The notes: generated by a model not told the origin, from the letters alone. DNA of 46,827 nucleotides from Limnohabitans sp. Rim8 (GCA_945901045.1 CAMDKK010000030.1:1-46827), one strand, 5' to 3'. Counted from the first letter of the stretch, positions 35,335 through 44,120 are shown. Numbers and translations are program-made.

Positions 35335-35774
35335 CCCCCGATGTCAATCTGCTGGTTGCGGCCATGCGGCTGGATCATCCGCACCATGTACTCGCCTTTG
35401 CGCATTTACAAGCCCAACTTCAACAGGCGGCAAAGCGTCCAATTCATCCAAACGTCGTCTTATTGGGATCGGTTGTCTCAGGATTTATCAGGATCGTGAC
35501 CAACGCACAAATTTTTTTCAAACCCAGCTCTTTGCAACAAGCGATGGACTTTGTAGATGCGCTGCTGATTTCACCCGGCGTGGCATTTCAGGCCGCTGGC
35601 AGCCAGTGGCCTGGCTTCAGAGACATATGCCTTCAGGATGCCGTAACGTCCAACCTGGTATCCGATGCGTGGATCGCAGCATCTGCTTTGCAGTTGGGCG
35701 AGGTTGTTCATACGTTCGACCGTGACTTCAAAAAACTCCTCCCCGCTGACAATCTCTATTTGTTGAGCCGTTAG
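35331..35774 (+). CDS. vapC: PIN-domain ribonuclease toxin, VapC-like
   Basis: A 147-residue PIN-domain RNase. The acidic residues are in place: Asp4 in TPDVNLLVAAMR, the pair in LVSDAWIAASALQLGEVV, and the final DRDF in HTFDRDFKKLLP. VapC enzymes cut tRNA or rRNA when the antitoxin is degraded; the target here is unknown. The gene is followed by argA after only three bases, so toxin and argA may share a transcript. The pair lies between hrpA and argA, which are adjacent in relatives. Confidence 0.87.
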   Translation: MTPDVNLLVAAMRLDHPHHVLAFAHLQAQLQQAAKRPIHPNVVLLGSVVSGFIRIVTNAQIFFKPSSLQQAMDFVDALLISPGVAFQAAGSQWPGFRDICLQDAVTSNLVSDAWIAASALQLGEVVHTFDRDFKKLLPADNLYLLSR

Positions 35775-35777
35775 ACC

Positions 35778-37124
35778 ATGTCCACAGTTTTCAATTTCAC
35801 TTTTGTGCCCTGGTTCCGTTCAGTGGCGCCTTACATCCACATGCACCGAGGCAAAACCTTTGTGGTGGGCATTGCGGGCGAAGCCATTGCGGCAGGCAAA
35901 CTGCAAAACCTGGCGCAAGATTTGGCCTTGATTCAGAGCATGGGCGTCAAGATCGTGCTGGTGCACGGGTTTCGCCCCCAGGTCAACGAGCAATTGGCCG
36001 CCAAGGGGCATACCCCCAAATACTCGCACGGCATGCGCATCACGGATGAGATTGCTTTGGACTGCGCCCAAGAGGCTGCCGGCCAATTGCGTTACGAGAT
36101 CGAAGCCGCTTTCAGTCAGGGCTTGCCCAACACGCCTATGGCGGGCTCCACGGTGCGGGTGATTTCGGGCAATTTCATCACGGCCCGTCCTGTGGGGATT
36201 GTGGACGGTGTGGACTTTATGCACTCGGGATTGGTGCGCAAGGTGGACGTGTTGGGCATCACCCGAACGCTGGAAATGGGCGCCATGGTGTTGCTGTCGC
36301 CGTTTGGTTTTTCGCCCACGGGCGAGGCTTTTAACCTGAGCATGGAGGAAGTCGCTACCAGCGTGGCCGCCGAGTTGCAGGCCGACAAGCTGATATTTCT
36401 GACCGAAACACAGGGCATTCGGGTGCAACCGAATGAACCGGCCAGCGAAAACAATCCGATTGACACCGAACTGCCCTTGGCCATGGCCAAGCAATTGCTG
36501 GCCTCAGCCCCCAGCCCAACGCAGCCAACCGATCTGGCGTTTTATTTGCAGCATTGCGTGAAGGCTTGTGAAGAAGGTGTAGAGCGCTCGCACATCTTGC
36601 CTTTCTCAGTGGATGGCGCTTTGCTGTTGGAAATTTATGTGCACGACGGCATCGGCACCATGGTGGTCGATGAAAAGCTCGAAGAATTGCGCGAAGCCAC
36701 CGCGGACGATGTGGGCGGTATTTTGCAATTGATCGAGCCGTTTGAAAATGACGGCACTTTGGTCAAGCGCAACCGCACCGAGATCGAGCGCGATGTGGAC
36801 CACTTCACCATCATCGACCACGACGGCGTGATCTTTGCCTGTGCAGCCCTCTACCCTTACCCCGAAGCCAAAACAGCCGAAATGGCGGCACTGACGGTGT
36901 CGCCCCAGTCGCAAGGCCAAGGCGACGGAGAAAAGATTTTGAAACGCGTAGAGCAGCGTGCCCGCGCCATGGGTTTAAACAGCATTTTTGTGTTGTCCAC
37001 GCGAACCATGCATTGGTTTCTCAAAAGGGGCTTTGTGCAGATGGACCCCGATTGGCTACCCGAAGCCCGCAAACGCAAATACAACTGGGACCGCAAAAGC
37101 CAGGTGCTGGTCAAGAAGATCTGA
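35778..37124 (+). CDS. argA: Amino-acid N-acetyltransferase (N-acetylglutamate synthase)
   Basis: First step of arginine synthesis: transfer of acetyl from acetyl-CoA to glutamate. The 448 residues have an N-terminal amino-acid kinase-like domain (VLVHGFRPQVNEQLAAKG, GVDFMHSGLVRKVD, FLTETQGIRVQ) and a C-terminal GNAT domain (ACAALYPYPEAKTAEMAALTVSPQSQGQGDGEKIL, HWFLKRGF). This two-domain form is the classical ArgA, probably inhibited by arginine. ATG 35778 comes three bases after the vapC stop. Confidence 0.95.
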   Translation: MSTVFNFTFVPWFRSVAPYIHMHRGKTFVVGIAGEAIAAGKLQNLAQDLALIQSMGVKIVLVHGFRPQVNEQLAAKGHTPKYSHGMRITDEIALDCAQEAAGQLRYEIEAAFSQGLPNTPMAGSTVRVISGNFITARPVGIVDGVDFMHSGLVRKVDVLGITRTLEMGAMVLLSPFGFSPTGEAFNLSMEEVATSVAAELQADKLIFLTETQGIRVQPNEPASENNPIDTELPLAMAKQLLASAPSPTQPTDLAFYLQHCVKACEEGVERSHILPFSVDGALLLEIYVHDGIGTMVVDEKLEELREATADDVGGILQLIEPFENDGTLVKRNRTEIERDVDHFTIIDHDGVIFACAALYPYPEAKTAEMAALTVSPQSQGQGDGEKILKRVEQRARAMGLNSIFVLSTRTMHWFLKRGFVQMDPDWLPEARKRKYNWDRKSQVLVKKI

Positions 37125-37164
37125 ACAGGTTCATTAAAAAAAAGCATGCTCACCGGGCTCAGTC

Positions 37165-37608
37165 TTAAGCGCCCTTACTGCTTTGACTCAGGGTGCGCAT
37201 CACTTTGCGCCATTCAGTGGCCGATTTTTCGCCACAGATTTCAAATACAGCGGCCAATTGCTTCATTTGAGTTTCAGTCAAGCGATGCTCAAGCGCTGAA
37301 CCCGCCCCTGTAAGTTGAAGTTCTTTGACACGATTGTCATGCTCAGACGCGAACCCTTCGACGAGCTTTTGTTCAAATAACTGCCGAAGTGGTGCATTCA
37401 TGGCTTGCTTGGACACGCCCAATAATTCACGCAATGCGTTGACTGGGATTTTGGGATTGCGTCCAATGAAATAGAGCAAACGATGATGTGCTCGGCTTAA
37501 TCCAAGCTCTTCTAAGATTTGATCTGGCTGGACTGTGAATGCTCTGTAGGCAAAAAAGAGCAGTTCAATGGATTCAAGCAACTTATTGTCTTTTTTAAGG
37601 TCAATCAT
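37165..37608 (-). CDS. MarR-family transcriptional regulator
   Basis: A 147-residue winged-helix regulator. The N-terminal helix, then LGLSRAHHRLLYFIGRNPKIPVNALRELLGVSKQAMNAPLRQLFEQ forms the DNA-binding region, followed by the wing EHDNRVKELQLTGAG. It is divergent from the aminotransferase gene, and its start codon lies within a 15-bp palindrome (37600-37614). The gene and its neighbour are noticeably richer in A+T than the flanking argA and dsbB, which suggests transfer as a unit. Confidence 0.87.
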   Translation of the reverse strand: MIDLKKDNKLLESIELLFFAYRAFTVQPDQILEELGLSRAHHRLLYFIGRNPKIPVNALRELLGVSKQAMNAPLRQLFEQKLVEGFASEHDNRVKELQLTGAGSALEHRLTETQMKQLAAVFEICGEKSATEWRKVMRTLSQSSKGA

Positions 37609-37662
37609 ATTGACATGTTAAAACACCCTTCCCTATCATTCATATGGGTCAACATTATTGAC
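37600..37662. promoter_or_regulatory. Twin MarR-type operators and aminotransferase promoter
   Basis: Two 15-bp sites of the form GTCAA-N5-TTGAC lie at 37600-37614 and 37648-37662. Between and overlapping them is a good sigma-70 promoter for the plus strand: TTGACA (37610-37615), 18-base spacer, TATCAT (37634-37639). The first operator covers the -35 and the second sits at the likely transcription start, so bound regulator should block it. The first also covers the start codon of the MarR gene. Confidence 0.7.
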
Positions 37663-37666
37663 GTAT

Positions 37667-38815
37667 ATGATGAAACAACACGACACATCTCCAAAGTACT
37701 CTGAAAGAGTTGCTGACTTGCACGCCTCACCCATTCGGGAGATGCTTTCTGTCATCCACAAACCCGGGATGATTTCATTTGCAGGGGGTTTGCCTAGCGC
37801 AGAGAGTTTCCCTGACTTCTCATTGGAGAAAATTCCAAGCCATTGTCTTCAATACGGCGCGAGTGAAGGCGATGATTTTTTGCGACACCAAGTTAGCCAA
37901 GAGCTACGCGACTTGGGCGTTGACTGTGACATGGAGCAGGTGATCATCTTGTCTGGCTCACAGCAAGGACTGGATTTGGTGGCCAAGCTCATGATTGACC
38001 CGGGCACTGATGTACTTGTAGAGTCGCCAACCTATTTGGCAGCGCTGCAAGTATTTCGCTTCTTTGGTGCAAATTTCATAAGTTTTCCGATTGGCAAAGC
38101 TTCTGAGACTCCATTAGGTCAAAAAAAACCAGCATTCCTGTACGCAATTCCTACGTTTCAAAACCCGTCAGGGCATTGTTACAGTGAATCAGAAAGACAA
38201 AATTTGGCTCAATTTTGCGATGAACATGGCATTCCGTTACTGGAAGATGACCCCTATCGAGATTTGGCGTTTGACCCGTGCGAACGTCGACCCGTATGCA
38301 GTTTGATCAAAAAAGCAGAATGGATTTATTCAGGTTCATTTTCCAAAAATCTAGCACCTGGCTTGCGCTTAGGCTTCATGGCTGCTTCACGTCAATTGAT
38401 GCCTCACTTGATTCGATTGAAGCAAGCTGCCGATCTGCACAGCAATCGATTGAGCCAATGGTTGGTACATCAGCAATTAACTGCACCCAATCGCCACGAA
38501 AGGATGACAAACTTGACCACGGCCTACCGACGCAAAAGAGATGCCTTTGATGCCACCTTACAAAGGTATTTTTGCAAGTTGGCAACATGGCAAAAACCGG
38601 CGGGTGGTCTGTTTTTCTGGCTTCAACTCAATCAAAAGATAGACACACGGCACTTACTGCCCAAAGCTATAGAAAACAACATCATCTTCATGCCGGGAGA
38701 ATTTTTTTTCGCGCAAAGCAAAGAAGGCATAGGTTACATGCGCCTTAACTTCAGTTGGGTAGACGAACTTCAAATGGAAATTGGTTTGAAGAAATTGTCA
38801 GAGTTGCTTCAGTAG
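37667..38815 (+). CDS. PLP-dependent aminotransferase (LysN/AlaT-like class I)
   Basis: Fold-type I aminotransferase of 382 residues. The features are ISFAGGLPSAESFP, LSGSQQGLDLVAKL, PTYLAALQVFRFFG, IPTFQNPSGHCYSESER and the PLP Lys in YSGSFSKNLAPGLRLGFM. The protein resembles 2-aminoadipate transaminase-like enzymes without a GntR domain, but the amino donor is not decidable. Adjacent ATG codons at 37667 and 37670 are both possible; no ribosome-binding sequence is visible because the second operator lies there. It is probably repressed by the divergent MarR gene. Confidence 0.88.
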   Translation: MMKQHDTSPKYSERVADLHASPIREMLSVIHKPGMISFAGGLPSAESFPDFSLEKIPSHCLQYGASEGDDFLRHQVSQELRDLGVDCDMEQVIILSGSQQGLDLVAKLMIDPGTDVLVESPTYLAALQVFRFFGANFISFPIGKASETPLGQKKPAFLYAIPTFQNPSGHCYSESERQNLAQFCDEHGIPLLEDDPYRDLAFDPCERRPVCSLIKKAEWIYSGSFSKNLAPGLRLGFMAASRQLMPHLIRLKQAADLHSNRLSQWLVHQQLTAPNRHERMTNLTTAYRRKRDAFDATLQRYFCKLATWQKPAGGLFFWLQLNQKIDTRHLLPKAIENNIIFMPGEFFFAQSKEGIGYMRLNFSWVDELQMEIGLKKLSELLQ

Positions 38816-38871
38816 CCCTCATAAAGACAATGCGCCCCATCGCACGTCTGCCGCATGCCTGGCTTAAAGAT

Positions 38872-39378
38872 TCAGATCTTATGAACGCGAAAAGCTTTCA
38901 AGGCTATCGCCAATCCCACCAAGGCATAGCCGACAAAGCAGATGAATGACCAGTTGGCGATCGAGCCACCTAAGAAAGTCCAGTCGACCTGGGTGCAGTC
39001 CCCGCTGCCTTTGAAGATCATGGGCACCACACGGTTGATGGGAAAGTTTTCGACCATACCGTAAAAATCACGGCCACAGGTCGCGATCTCGGGGGGGTAC
39101 CACTGCAACCAGCTTTGTCGAGCTGCCACAAAAGCGCCAAAACCGGACACCAGTGTGACCAAGCCGCCAATCACCATGAAGCCGCGCATTCGTTTGACTC
39201 GCCAGCCTGCAAGGGCTAACAAGACCACACCGATTAAGGCGTAGCGTTGCACGATGCACATGGGACAAGGGTTCAAACCCTCCACATGCTGGAGATACAG
39301 TCCAAAGGCCAGCATGCCCAATGCGGACAATGCAAACAATCCAAAGATCTGGCGAAAGGGTGGCGGTTTTAAAAACAT
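38872..39378 (-). CDS. dsbB: Disulfide bond formation protein DsbB
   Basis: Inner-membrane protein that reoxidises DsbA with quinone. The 168-residue product has four membrane segments. The first cysteine pair is NPCPMC (Cys38/Cys41), next to the quinone-site region VQRYALIG. The second pair is in EIATCGRDF and SGDCTQVDW, both in the second periplasmic loop. It sits 9 bases downstream of fpr on the same strand; the stops and starts suggest a shared transcript. Confidence 0.95.
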   Translation of the reverse strand: MFLKPPPFRQIFGLFALSALGMLAFGLYLQHVEGLNPCPMCIVQRYALIGVVLLALAGWRVKRMRGFMVIGGLVTLVSGFGAFVAARQSWLQWYPPEIATCGRDFYGMVENFPINRVVPMIFKGSGDCTQVDWTFLGGSIANWSFICFVGYALVGLAIALKAFRVHKI

Positions 39379-39387
39379 GCGCAGAGT

Positions 39388-40164
39388 TTAACTTTCAGCG
39401 AAGGCTCGCTCGATCACAAAGGAACCGGGCTTGGTGGTGTTGCCTTCGGGCAATCCGCTCTTTTCGCACAGTGCTTTCAGATCGCGCAGCATCGCGGGAC
39501 TGCCGCAAATCATGACCCGGTCTTCTTCGGGGTTGAGCTTGGGCACGCCCAAATCTTCAAACAGTTTGCCACTTTCCATCAAATCCGTGATGCGGCCTTG
39601 GTTTTTAAAGGGTTCACGCGTGACAGTCGGGTAGTACTTAAGTTGCTTGCTGACGATTTCACCCAGAAACTCATTGTGCGGCAGTTCTTGGTTGATGAAG
39701 TCCTGGTAAGCCAGTTCATTGACCTGGCGCACACCGTGGCACAAGATGACTTGCTCAAAACGCTCGTAGGTTTCGGGGTCGCGGATGATGCTCAGAAAGG
39801 GGGCTAAGCCGGTACCTGTGCCAATCAGGTACAGGCGCTTGCCGGGTAGCAAGTAATCGATCAATAAGGTGCCGGTGGGCTTGCGGCCCACCACAATGGT
39901 GTCTCCCACCTGGATGTGCTGCAATTTGGAGGTCAACGGGCCATCGGGCACTTTGATGCTCAAAAACTCCAGATGCTCTTCGTAATTGGCACTGGCAATG
40001 CTGTAAGCGCGCAGCAAAGGTTTGCCGTTTTCGCCGCGCAAGCCGATCATGGTGAAGTGGCCATTGGAAAAGCGCAAAGCTTGGTCCCGGGTCGTGGTGA
40101 AACTGAACAGACGATCCGTCCAGTGGTGAACGCTCAAAACGCGCTCTTCTATAAATGCACTCAT
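39388..40164 (-). CDS. fpr: Ferredoxin--NADP(+) reductase
   Basis: FAD enzyme moving electrons between NADPH and ferredoxin or flavodoxin. From ATG 40164 the product has 258 residues, the usual size, with RAYSIASANYEEHLEF for FAD binding, LYLIGTGTGLAPFLSIIRD for the NADP site, ILCHGVRQVNELAYQ and MICGSPAMLRDLKALCE. The frame continues upstream to 40266, but that stretch (MLHPPQQGLTLASFG) does not belong to the family. The start lacks a strong ribosome-binding site. Confidence 0.93.
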   Translation of the reverse strand: MSAFIEERVLSVHHWTDRLFSFTTTRDQALRFSNGHFTMIGLRGENGKPLLRAYSIASANYEEHLEFLSIKVPDGPLTSKLQHIQVGDTIVVGRKPTGTLLIDYLLPGKRLYLIGTGTGLAPFLSIIRDPETYERFEQVILCHGVRQVNELAYQDFINQELPHNEFLGEIVSKQLKYYPTVTREPFKNQGRITDLMESGKLFEDLGVPKLNPEEDRVMICGSPAMLRDLKALCEKSGLPEGNTTKPGSFVIERAFAES

Positions 40165-40267
40165 AACAATGGGTATGGATGAAAAAAGACAAGGTCTTGC
40201 GAGCTTTTTGGAAATTAAATGCCCAAAGCTTGCTAAAGTGAGGCCCTGTTGAGGGGGGTGCAACAAC

Positions 40268-40293
40268 CATTTGACATGGTCATTTGATATGGT
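40268..40293. repeat. Tandem 13-bp repeat upstream of yggX
   Basis: CATTTGACATGGT (40268-40280) is followed directly by CATTTGATATGGT (40281-40293), one change. It lies in the divergent region between fpr and the Fe(II)-trafficking gene. Confidence 0.6.
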
Positions 40294-40330
40294 CGGTGGT
40301 CGTTGCAGCAGGCTTAATTTTGCCGCCTAA

Positions 40331-40370
40331 TCCATATTCTTGGAAATACGGATATTTTATATCCCTATAA
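40331..40370 (+). promoter_or_regulatory. Palindrome in the yggX promoter region
   Basis: GGATAT-TTT-ATATCC (40350-40364) is a perfect 6+6 inverted repeat about 40-55 bases before the start of the Fe(II)-trafficking gene. It lies where a promoter-proximal regulator would bind; the regulator is not known. Confidence 0.4.
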
Positions 40371-40404
40371 CCACAGCTTCTTAAGATAAATCAAAGGACT
40401 TCAG

Positions 40405-40680
40405 ATGGCACGCATGATCAACTGCATCAAACTGGGCACCGAGGCCGAAGGCTTGGACTTTCCGCCCTACCCTGGAGAATTGGGCAAGCGGATTTGGGAG
40501 GGGGTGAGCAAAAAAGCATGGGCGGACTGGCTCAAACACCAGACCATGCTGGTCAATGAGAATCGTCTGAACTTGGCCGATCTGCGTGCCCGCCAGTACC
40601 TGGCCCGTCAGATGGAAAATCATTTCTTTGGTGACGGTGCTGACGCTGCGCAAGGCTACGTGCCACCACCCAGCCCCTGA
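40405..40680 (+). CDS. yggX: Oxidative damage protection / Fe(II)-trafficking protein YggX
   Basis: A 91-residue YggX-family protein, thought to protect labile iron-sulfur clusters and to move Fe(II). It starts [30 protein letters not shown] and has the conserved [35 protein letters not shown]. The single conserved Cys is at residue 7. AAGGA precedes ATG 40405. In related genomes it follows argA directly; here a MarR/aminotransferase pair, dsbB and fpr lie between. Confidence 0.95.
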   Translation: MARMINCIKLGTEAEGLDFPPYPGELGKRIWEGVSKKAWADWLKHQTMLVNENRLNLADLRARQYLARQMENHFFGDGADAAQGYVPPPSP

Positions 40681-41916
40681 GTGCTGACACCCACTTCGCC
40701 TGAATCACGGGACCGCCACATCGCGGTGGTCGGCGCAGGCATGGCGGGTGCCGCTGTGGCTGCAAGCTTGGCGCAATTGGGCTGGCTCGTCGAGGTGTTG
40801 GACGCTGCCCCTGCATTAGGTGCAGGGGCCTCGGGACTGCCCGTGGGTCTGGCCGCCCCGCACGTGTCACAAGACGACAATGTGCTTTCGCGCATCACCC
40901 GCATGGGTGTTCAGGCCACACTCCAACGTGCAGCCCTGTTGACTGAAACAGGCTTTCTGACCCCTGCTGATTGGGGGCTGTCAGGGCTCTTCGAGCATCG
41001 GGTGCAAGGCAAACGTGCCTTGCCTTCAACCGCAGCCTTGACCTCTGAAGAAATGCGTTCGAGCACCCGCGCCAGCCCTGCGCGCACAGAGGCGGCAGGA
41101 TTTTCAGCACCGGTTCCGGCGCTGTGGCACAGCCAGGCGGCTTGGCTGCGACCTCGCCCTTTTGTTGCAGCGCAGTTGGCCACGGCAGGCATTACTTTGC
41201 GCTTGGGTTGTGCGGTCCATCATTTGAGCCAAAGCGAAGGTCATTGGCATGCCTGGGATGCCGACGGCCTGCTTTTGACCCGAACACCGCAGCTTGTTTT
41301 GGCCAGTGCGTATGAAACACAAGCCCTGTTGCAGGCACTGGTCGTCAGCGACGCGGGGCTTCCTCTGCACTTTTCGCTGACCCCCTTGCGCGGACAAGTC
41401 AGCTTCGGGGCTGTTGCCCATTTGAGTGAGGCCACACGCCGTTCTTTGCCTCGCTTTCCAGTCAATGGGCACGGCAGCTTGATCAGCGGGGTTGCAGCCC
41501 CCAATGACTCGGCTGCGCATTGGTTCGTGGGCTCGACGTTTGAACGTGACTGTACCCATGCGACTGTGCGCACCCAAGACCATGCAGTAAATCAAACCCA
41601 ATTGAACACCTTGCTGCCGCATTTGGCGCAAGGTATGGCCCAGGGGTTTTCTGAAACGCACATTCAAGGATGGGCCGGCATGCGTTGCACCCTGCCCGAC
41701 CGATTACCGGCTGTCGGTGCTTTAGATCCGGTGCGCTGGCCGGGCTTGTTGGTTTGCACCGGTATGGGTGCGCGGGGTATCAGCCTGTCGGTGTTGTGCG
41801 GCGAGCTGATTGCCGCTGAGCTGGAGGAAAACGCCTTGCCCTTGCCCCCTGAGTTGGCCAAACACATGGCCGCAAAACGGTTGGGCCCTTCGAGCGCGCG
41901 GACCCCAAGCAACTGA
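40681..41916 (+). CDS. mnmC: FAD-dependent tRNA-modifying oxidoreductase, MnmC2-like
   Basis: A 411-residue DAAO-fold flavoprotein. HIAVVGAGMAGAAVAASLAQLGW is the FAD-binding fold near residue 13, ASGLPVGLAAPHVSQDDNVLSR follows, and GWAGMRCTLPDRLPAVGAL and TGMGARGISLSVLCGELIAAEL close the C-terminus. This matches the C-terminal (oxidoreductase) part of MnmC, which demodifies cmnm5s2U34 of tRNA; the methyltransferase part is absent. The start is GTG at 40681, the first base after the yggX stop, so translation is coupled. General DadA-type oxidase is the alternative. Confidence 0.75.
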   Translation: MLTPTSPESRDRHIAVVGAGMAGAAVAASLAQLGWLVEVLDAAPALGAGASGLPVGLAAPHVSQDDNVLSRITRMGVQATLQRAALLTETGFLTPADWGLSGLFEHRVQGKRALPSTAALTSEEMRSSTRASPARTEAAGFSAPVPALWHSQAAWLRPRPFVAAQLATAGITLRLGCAVHHLSQSEGHWHAWDADGLLLTRTPQLVLASAYETQALLQALVVSDAGLPLHFSLTPLRGQVSFGAVAHLSEATRRSLPRFPVNGHGSLISGVAAPNDSAAHWFVGSTFERDCTHATVRTQDHAVNQTQLNTLLPHLAQGMAQGFSETHIQGWAGMRCTLPDRLPAVGALDPVRWPGLLVCTGMGARGISLSVLCGELIAAELEENALPLPPELAKHMAAKRLGPSSARTPSN

Positions 41917-41997
41917 TGTCTGCAATGCCATTCGACGCTCTAGGCCAGGTGTCACGTAAAAGCTGACAGGCAGCCCCATGCGCTTAACAATCCGTCA

Positions 41998-43236
41998 ATG
42001 AAACAAACCGATTTATCCCGTCACCAAATAGCATTCATTTTGGGGGGAGCCGCTTTGATGCTCAGCTTGGCCATGGGCATGCGCCAAAGTTTTGGACTGT
42101 TTCAGCCTCACTTGATTCGCGAGATCGGCATCACGGCGGCTGATTTTTCATTGGCCATTGCCCTACAGAACATCGTTTGGGGTGCAACGCAGCCCTTCAT
42201 GGGTATCTTTGCCGACCGCTATGGTGCGCGCCCTGTCACTTTGTTTGGCGTGGTCATTTATGCCTTGGGCCTGGCCTTTGCCATGACCGCCACTTCGGCT
42301 TGGAGCGTGACGCTGGGCATGGGCTTGTGTGTGGGCCTGGCGCTGTCTTGCACGGCCTCCAATATTGCGATGAGTGTGACGGCCAAAGCCGTGTCACCCG
42401 CCCAACGCAGCATGGCCATGGGTTCGGTCTCGGCGCTGGGCTCTTTGGGTTTGACATTGGCTTCTCCGATGGCACAGCACTTGATTACAAGTGCGGGCTG
42501 GCAAATTGCTTTGATAGGCTTTCTGGGGTTGGCCTGTGTCATGGTTCCGGCAGCCTGGATGGCCAGCCGCGCAGACCACATTGAAGTGCCCGCCAATTTG
42601 GGCGTACCTCAAACCGTGACAGAAGCAATCCGGGAGGCCTTGGGGCACCGCGGTTACGTGGTGCTGGCCATTGCATTTTTTGTCTGCGGATTGCAATTGG
42701 TCTTTATAACGACCCACTTGCCGACCTATCTTGACATCTGCGGCATTGACCCCAGCATTGGCAGCACGGCTTTGGCCTTGGTCGGATTGTTCAACGTGAT
42801 GGGCTCGTATTTGTTCGGTTGGCTGGGCGGCTTGTATTCCAAACGGTTCTTGCTGGGGGGTATCTACGTGCTGCGTTCGGCCTTTATCGCAGCCTATTTT
42901 GTGGTGCCGCCCACGCCTACCAGCACCTTGGTCTTTGCGGCAGCCATGGGTACCTTATGGCTCGGCGTGGTGCCTTTGGTATCGGGCCTGGTGATTCATT
43001 TGTTCGGTTTGCGCTACATGGCCACCTTGTCGGGCGTGGCTTTTATGAGCCACCAGATGGGCTCTTTCATCGGCGCCTGGGGGGGCGGGCTTATTTACAG
43101 CAGTTTGGGCAGTTACGACTTGGCTTGGCAGGGCTCGGTAGCCATTGGTCTGGCAGCCGGTCTGTTTCAAATGACCATGAATATGAAGCCCTCTGAGCGA
43201 ATTCTGGCCGAACGTACGCCTTCTGTGGCGACCTGA
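41998..43236 (+). CDS. MFS transporter (oxalate/formate antiporter-like)
   Basis: A 412-residue membrane protein of about twelve segments. It starts MKQTDLSRHQIAFILGGAA, and GMRQSFGLFQPHLIREIGI with FMGIFADRYGARPVTLFG (motif A) places it in the MFS group that includes monocarboxylate and oxalate/formate carriers. The second half starts near residue 215. The substrate is unknown. It stands 80 bases after the mnmC gene and before the TauE cluster, with its own small upstream region. Confidence 0.85.
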   Translation: MKQTDLSRHQIAFILGGAALMLSLAMGMRQSFGLFQPHLIREIGITAADFSLAIALQNIVWGATQPFMGIFADRYGARPVTLFGVVIYALGLAFAMTATSAWSVTLGMGLCVGLALSCTASNIAMSVTAKAVSPAQRSMAMGSVSALGSLGLTLASPMAQHLITSAGWQIALIGFLGLACVMVPAAWMASRADHIEVPANLGVPQTVTEAIREALGHRGYVVLAIAFFVCGLQLVFITTHLPTYLDICGIDPSIGSTALALVGLFNVMGSYLFGWLGGLYSKRFLLGGIYVLRSAFIAAYFVVPPTPTSTLVFAAAMGTLWLGVVPLVSGLVIHLFGLRYMATLSGVAFMSHQMGSFIGAWGGGLIYSSLGSYDLAWQGSVAIGLAAGLFQMTMNMKPSERILAERTPSVAT

Positions 43237-43244
43237 CCGGCGCT

Positions 43245-43299
43245 CTTATGCTCTATAAGCATATAAGTACAACCAGAAAATCGTTTGTTTTGATATAAA
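43245..43299 (+). promoter_or_regulatory. Putative CysB-type site and promoter of the sulfur cluster
   Basis: CTTAT (43245-43249), ATAAG (43255-43259) and ATAAG (43263-43267) make one inverted and one direct half-site, a pattern typical of LysR-type regulators such as CysB. A -10-like TATAAA (43294-43299) lies 20 bases before the TauE ATG; there is no good -35, as expected for an activated promoter. Confidence 0.35.
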
Positions 43300-43319
43300 G
43301 CGACGTTACAGTCGCACCC

Positions 43320-44111
43320 ATGATTGATTTGGGCTATGTCTTTGCGGGTTTCTTTGTCGGCACCATTGTGGGTTTGACCGGGGTGGGCGGTGGCTCCTTG
43401 ATGACACCCCTGTTGATTTTCTTTTTTGGCGTTAAACCCTACATGGCGGTTGGGACCGACTTGCTGTTTGCGGCTTTCACCAAGTTGGGTGGTACCGTCA
43501 GCTTTGCCCGGCAACGCATCGTGCCTTGGCGCGTGGTGGGTTTGCTGAGCGCTGGCAGTATTCCGGCTTGCCTTACGACCATTGCCGTCTTGCGCTGGGC
43601 CGGTCCTGCTGACCCCCAAGTACAGTTCTTGATGACCCACACCTTGGGTGCCGCCTTGTTATTGACTGCTGCTGCCATGCTGTACAAATCGGTTCGCGGC
43701 AAACAAGTACCACGCGAACTGGCGCCTGCTGACGAAAAGCGTGCCAGTACCCCGCGCCACTGGAGCTTGCCCGTTTTATTTGGGGCCCTGATCGGTACCC
43801 TGGTCACATTGACATCGGTCGGCGCTGGTGCGATTGGCGTGACGGTTCTGCTGGTGTTGTATCCTCTGCTGCCTTTGCCTCGGATCGTGGCCGCGGACAT
43901 TGCTTATGCCGTGCCCTTGACCTTGGTGGCTGGTTTAGGCCATGCCTCTTTGGGGTCGGTCGATTGGCCGCTGCTGGCCAAGTTGTTGACAGGCTCTTTG
44001 CCTGGCATTTACTTGGGTTCACGCCTGGCCCAGCATACGCCTGACCGCGTGATCCGATCCTTGCTTTCCGTCTTGCTGGCCTGGGCCGGCACCAAACTTG
44101 TTTTGATTTAA
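43320..44111 (+). CDS. TauE/SafE-family sulfite exporter
   Basis: A 263-residue membrane protein of about eight segments. GFFVGTIVGLTGVGGGSLMTPLLIFFFGVKP is the first repeat and GALIGTLVTLTSVGAGAIGVTVLLVLYPLLP the second; the two G-x-x-x-G-x-x-x-G-x-G-(G/A) segments define the TauE/SafE family. Members export sulfite or import sulfonates. Its position directly before the sulfite/nitrite reductase, with 9 bases between, suggests sulfite handling in assimilation. Confidence 0.87.
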   Translation: MIDLGYVFAGFFVGTIVGLTGVGGGSLMTPLLIFFFGVKPYMAVGTDLLFAAFTKLGGTVSFARQRIVPWRVVGLLSAGSIPACLTTIAVLRWAGPADPQVQFLMTHTLGAALLLTAAAMLYKSVRGKQVPRELAPADEKRASTPRHWSLPVLFGALIGTLVTLTSVGAGAIGVTVLLVLYPLLPLPRIVAADIAYAVPLTLVAGLGHASLGSVDWPLLAKLLTGSLPGIYLGSRLAQHTPDRVIRSLLSVLLAWAGTKLVLI

Positions 44112-44120
44112 CGCTCCACC

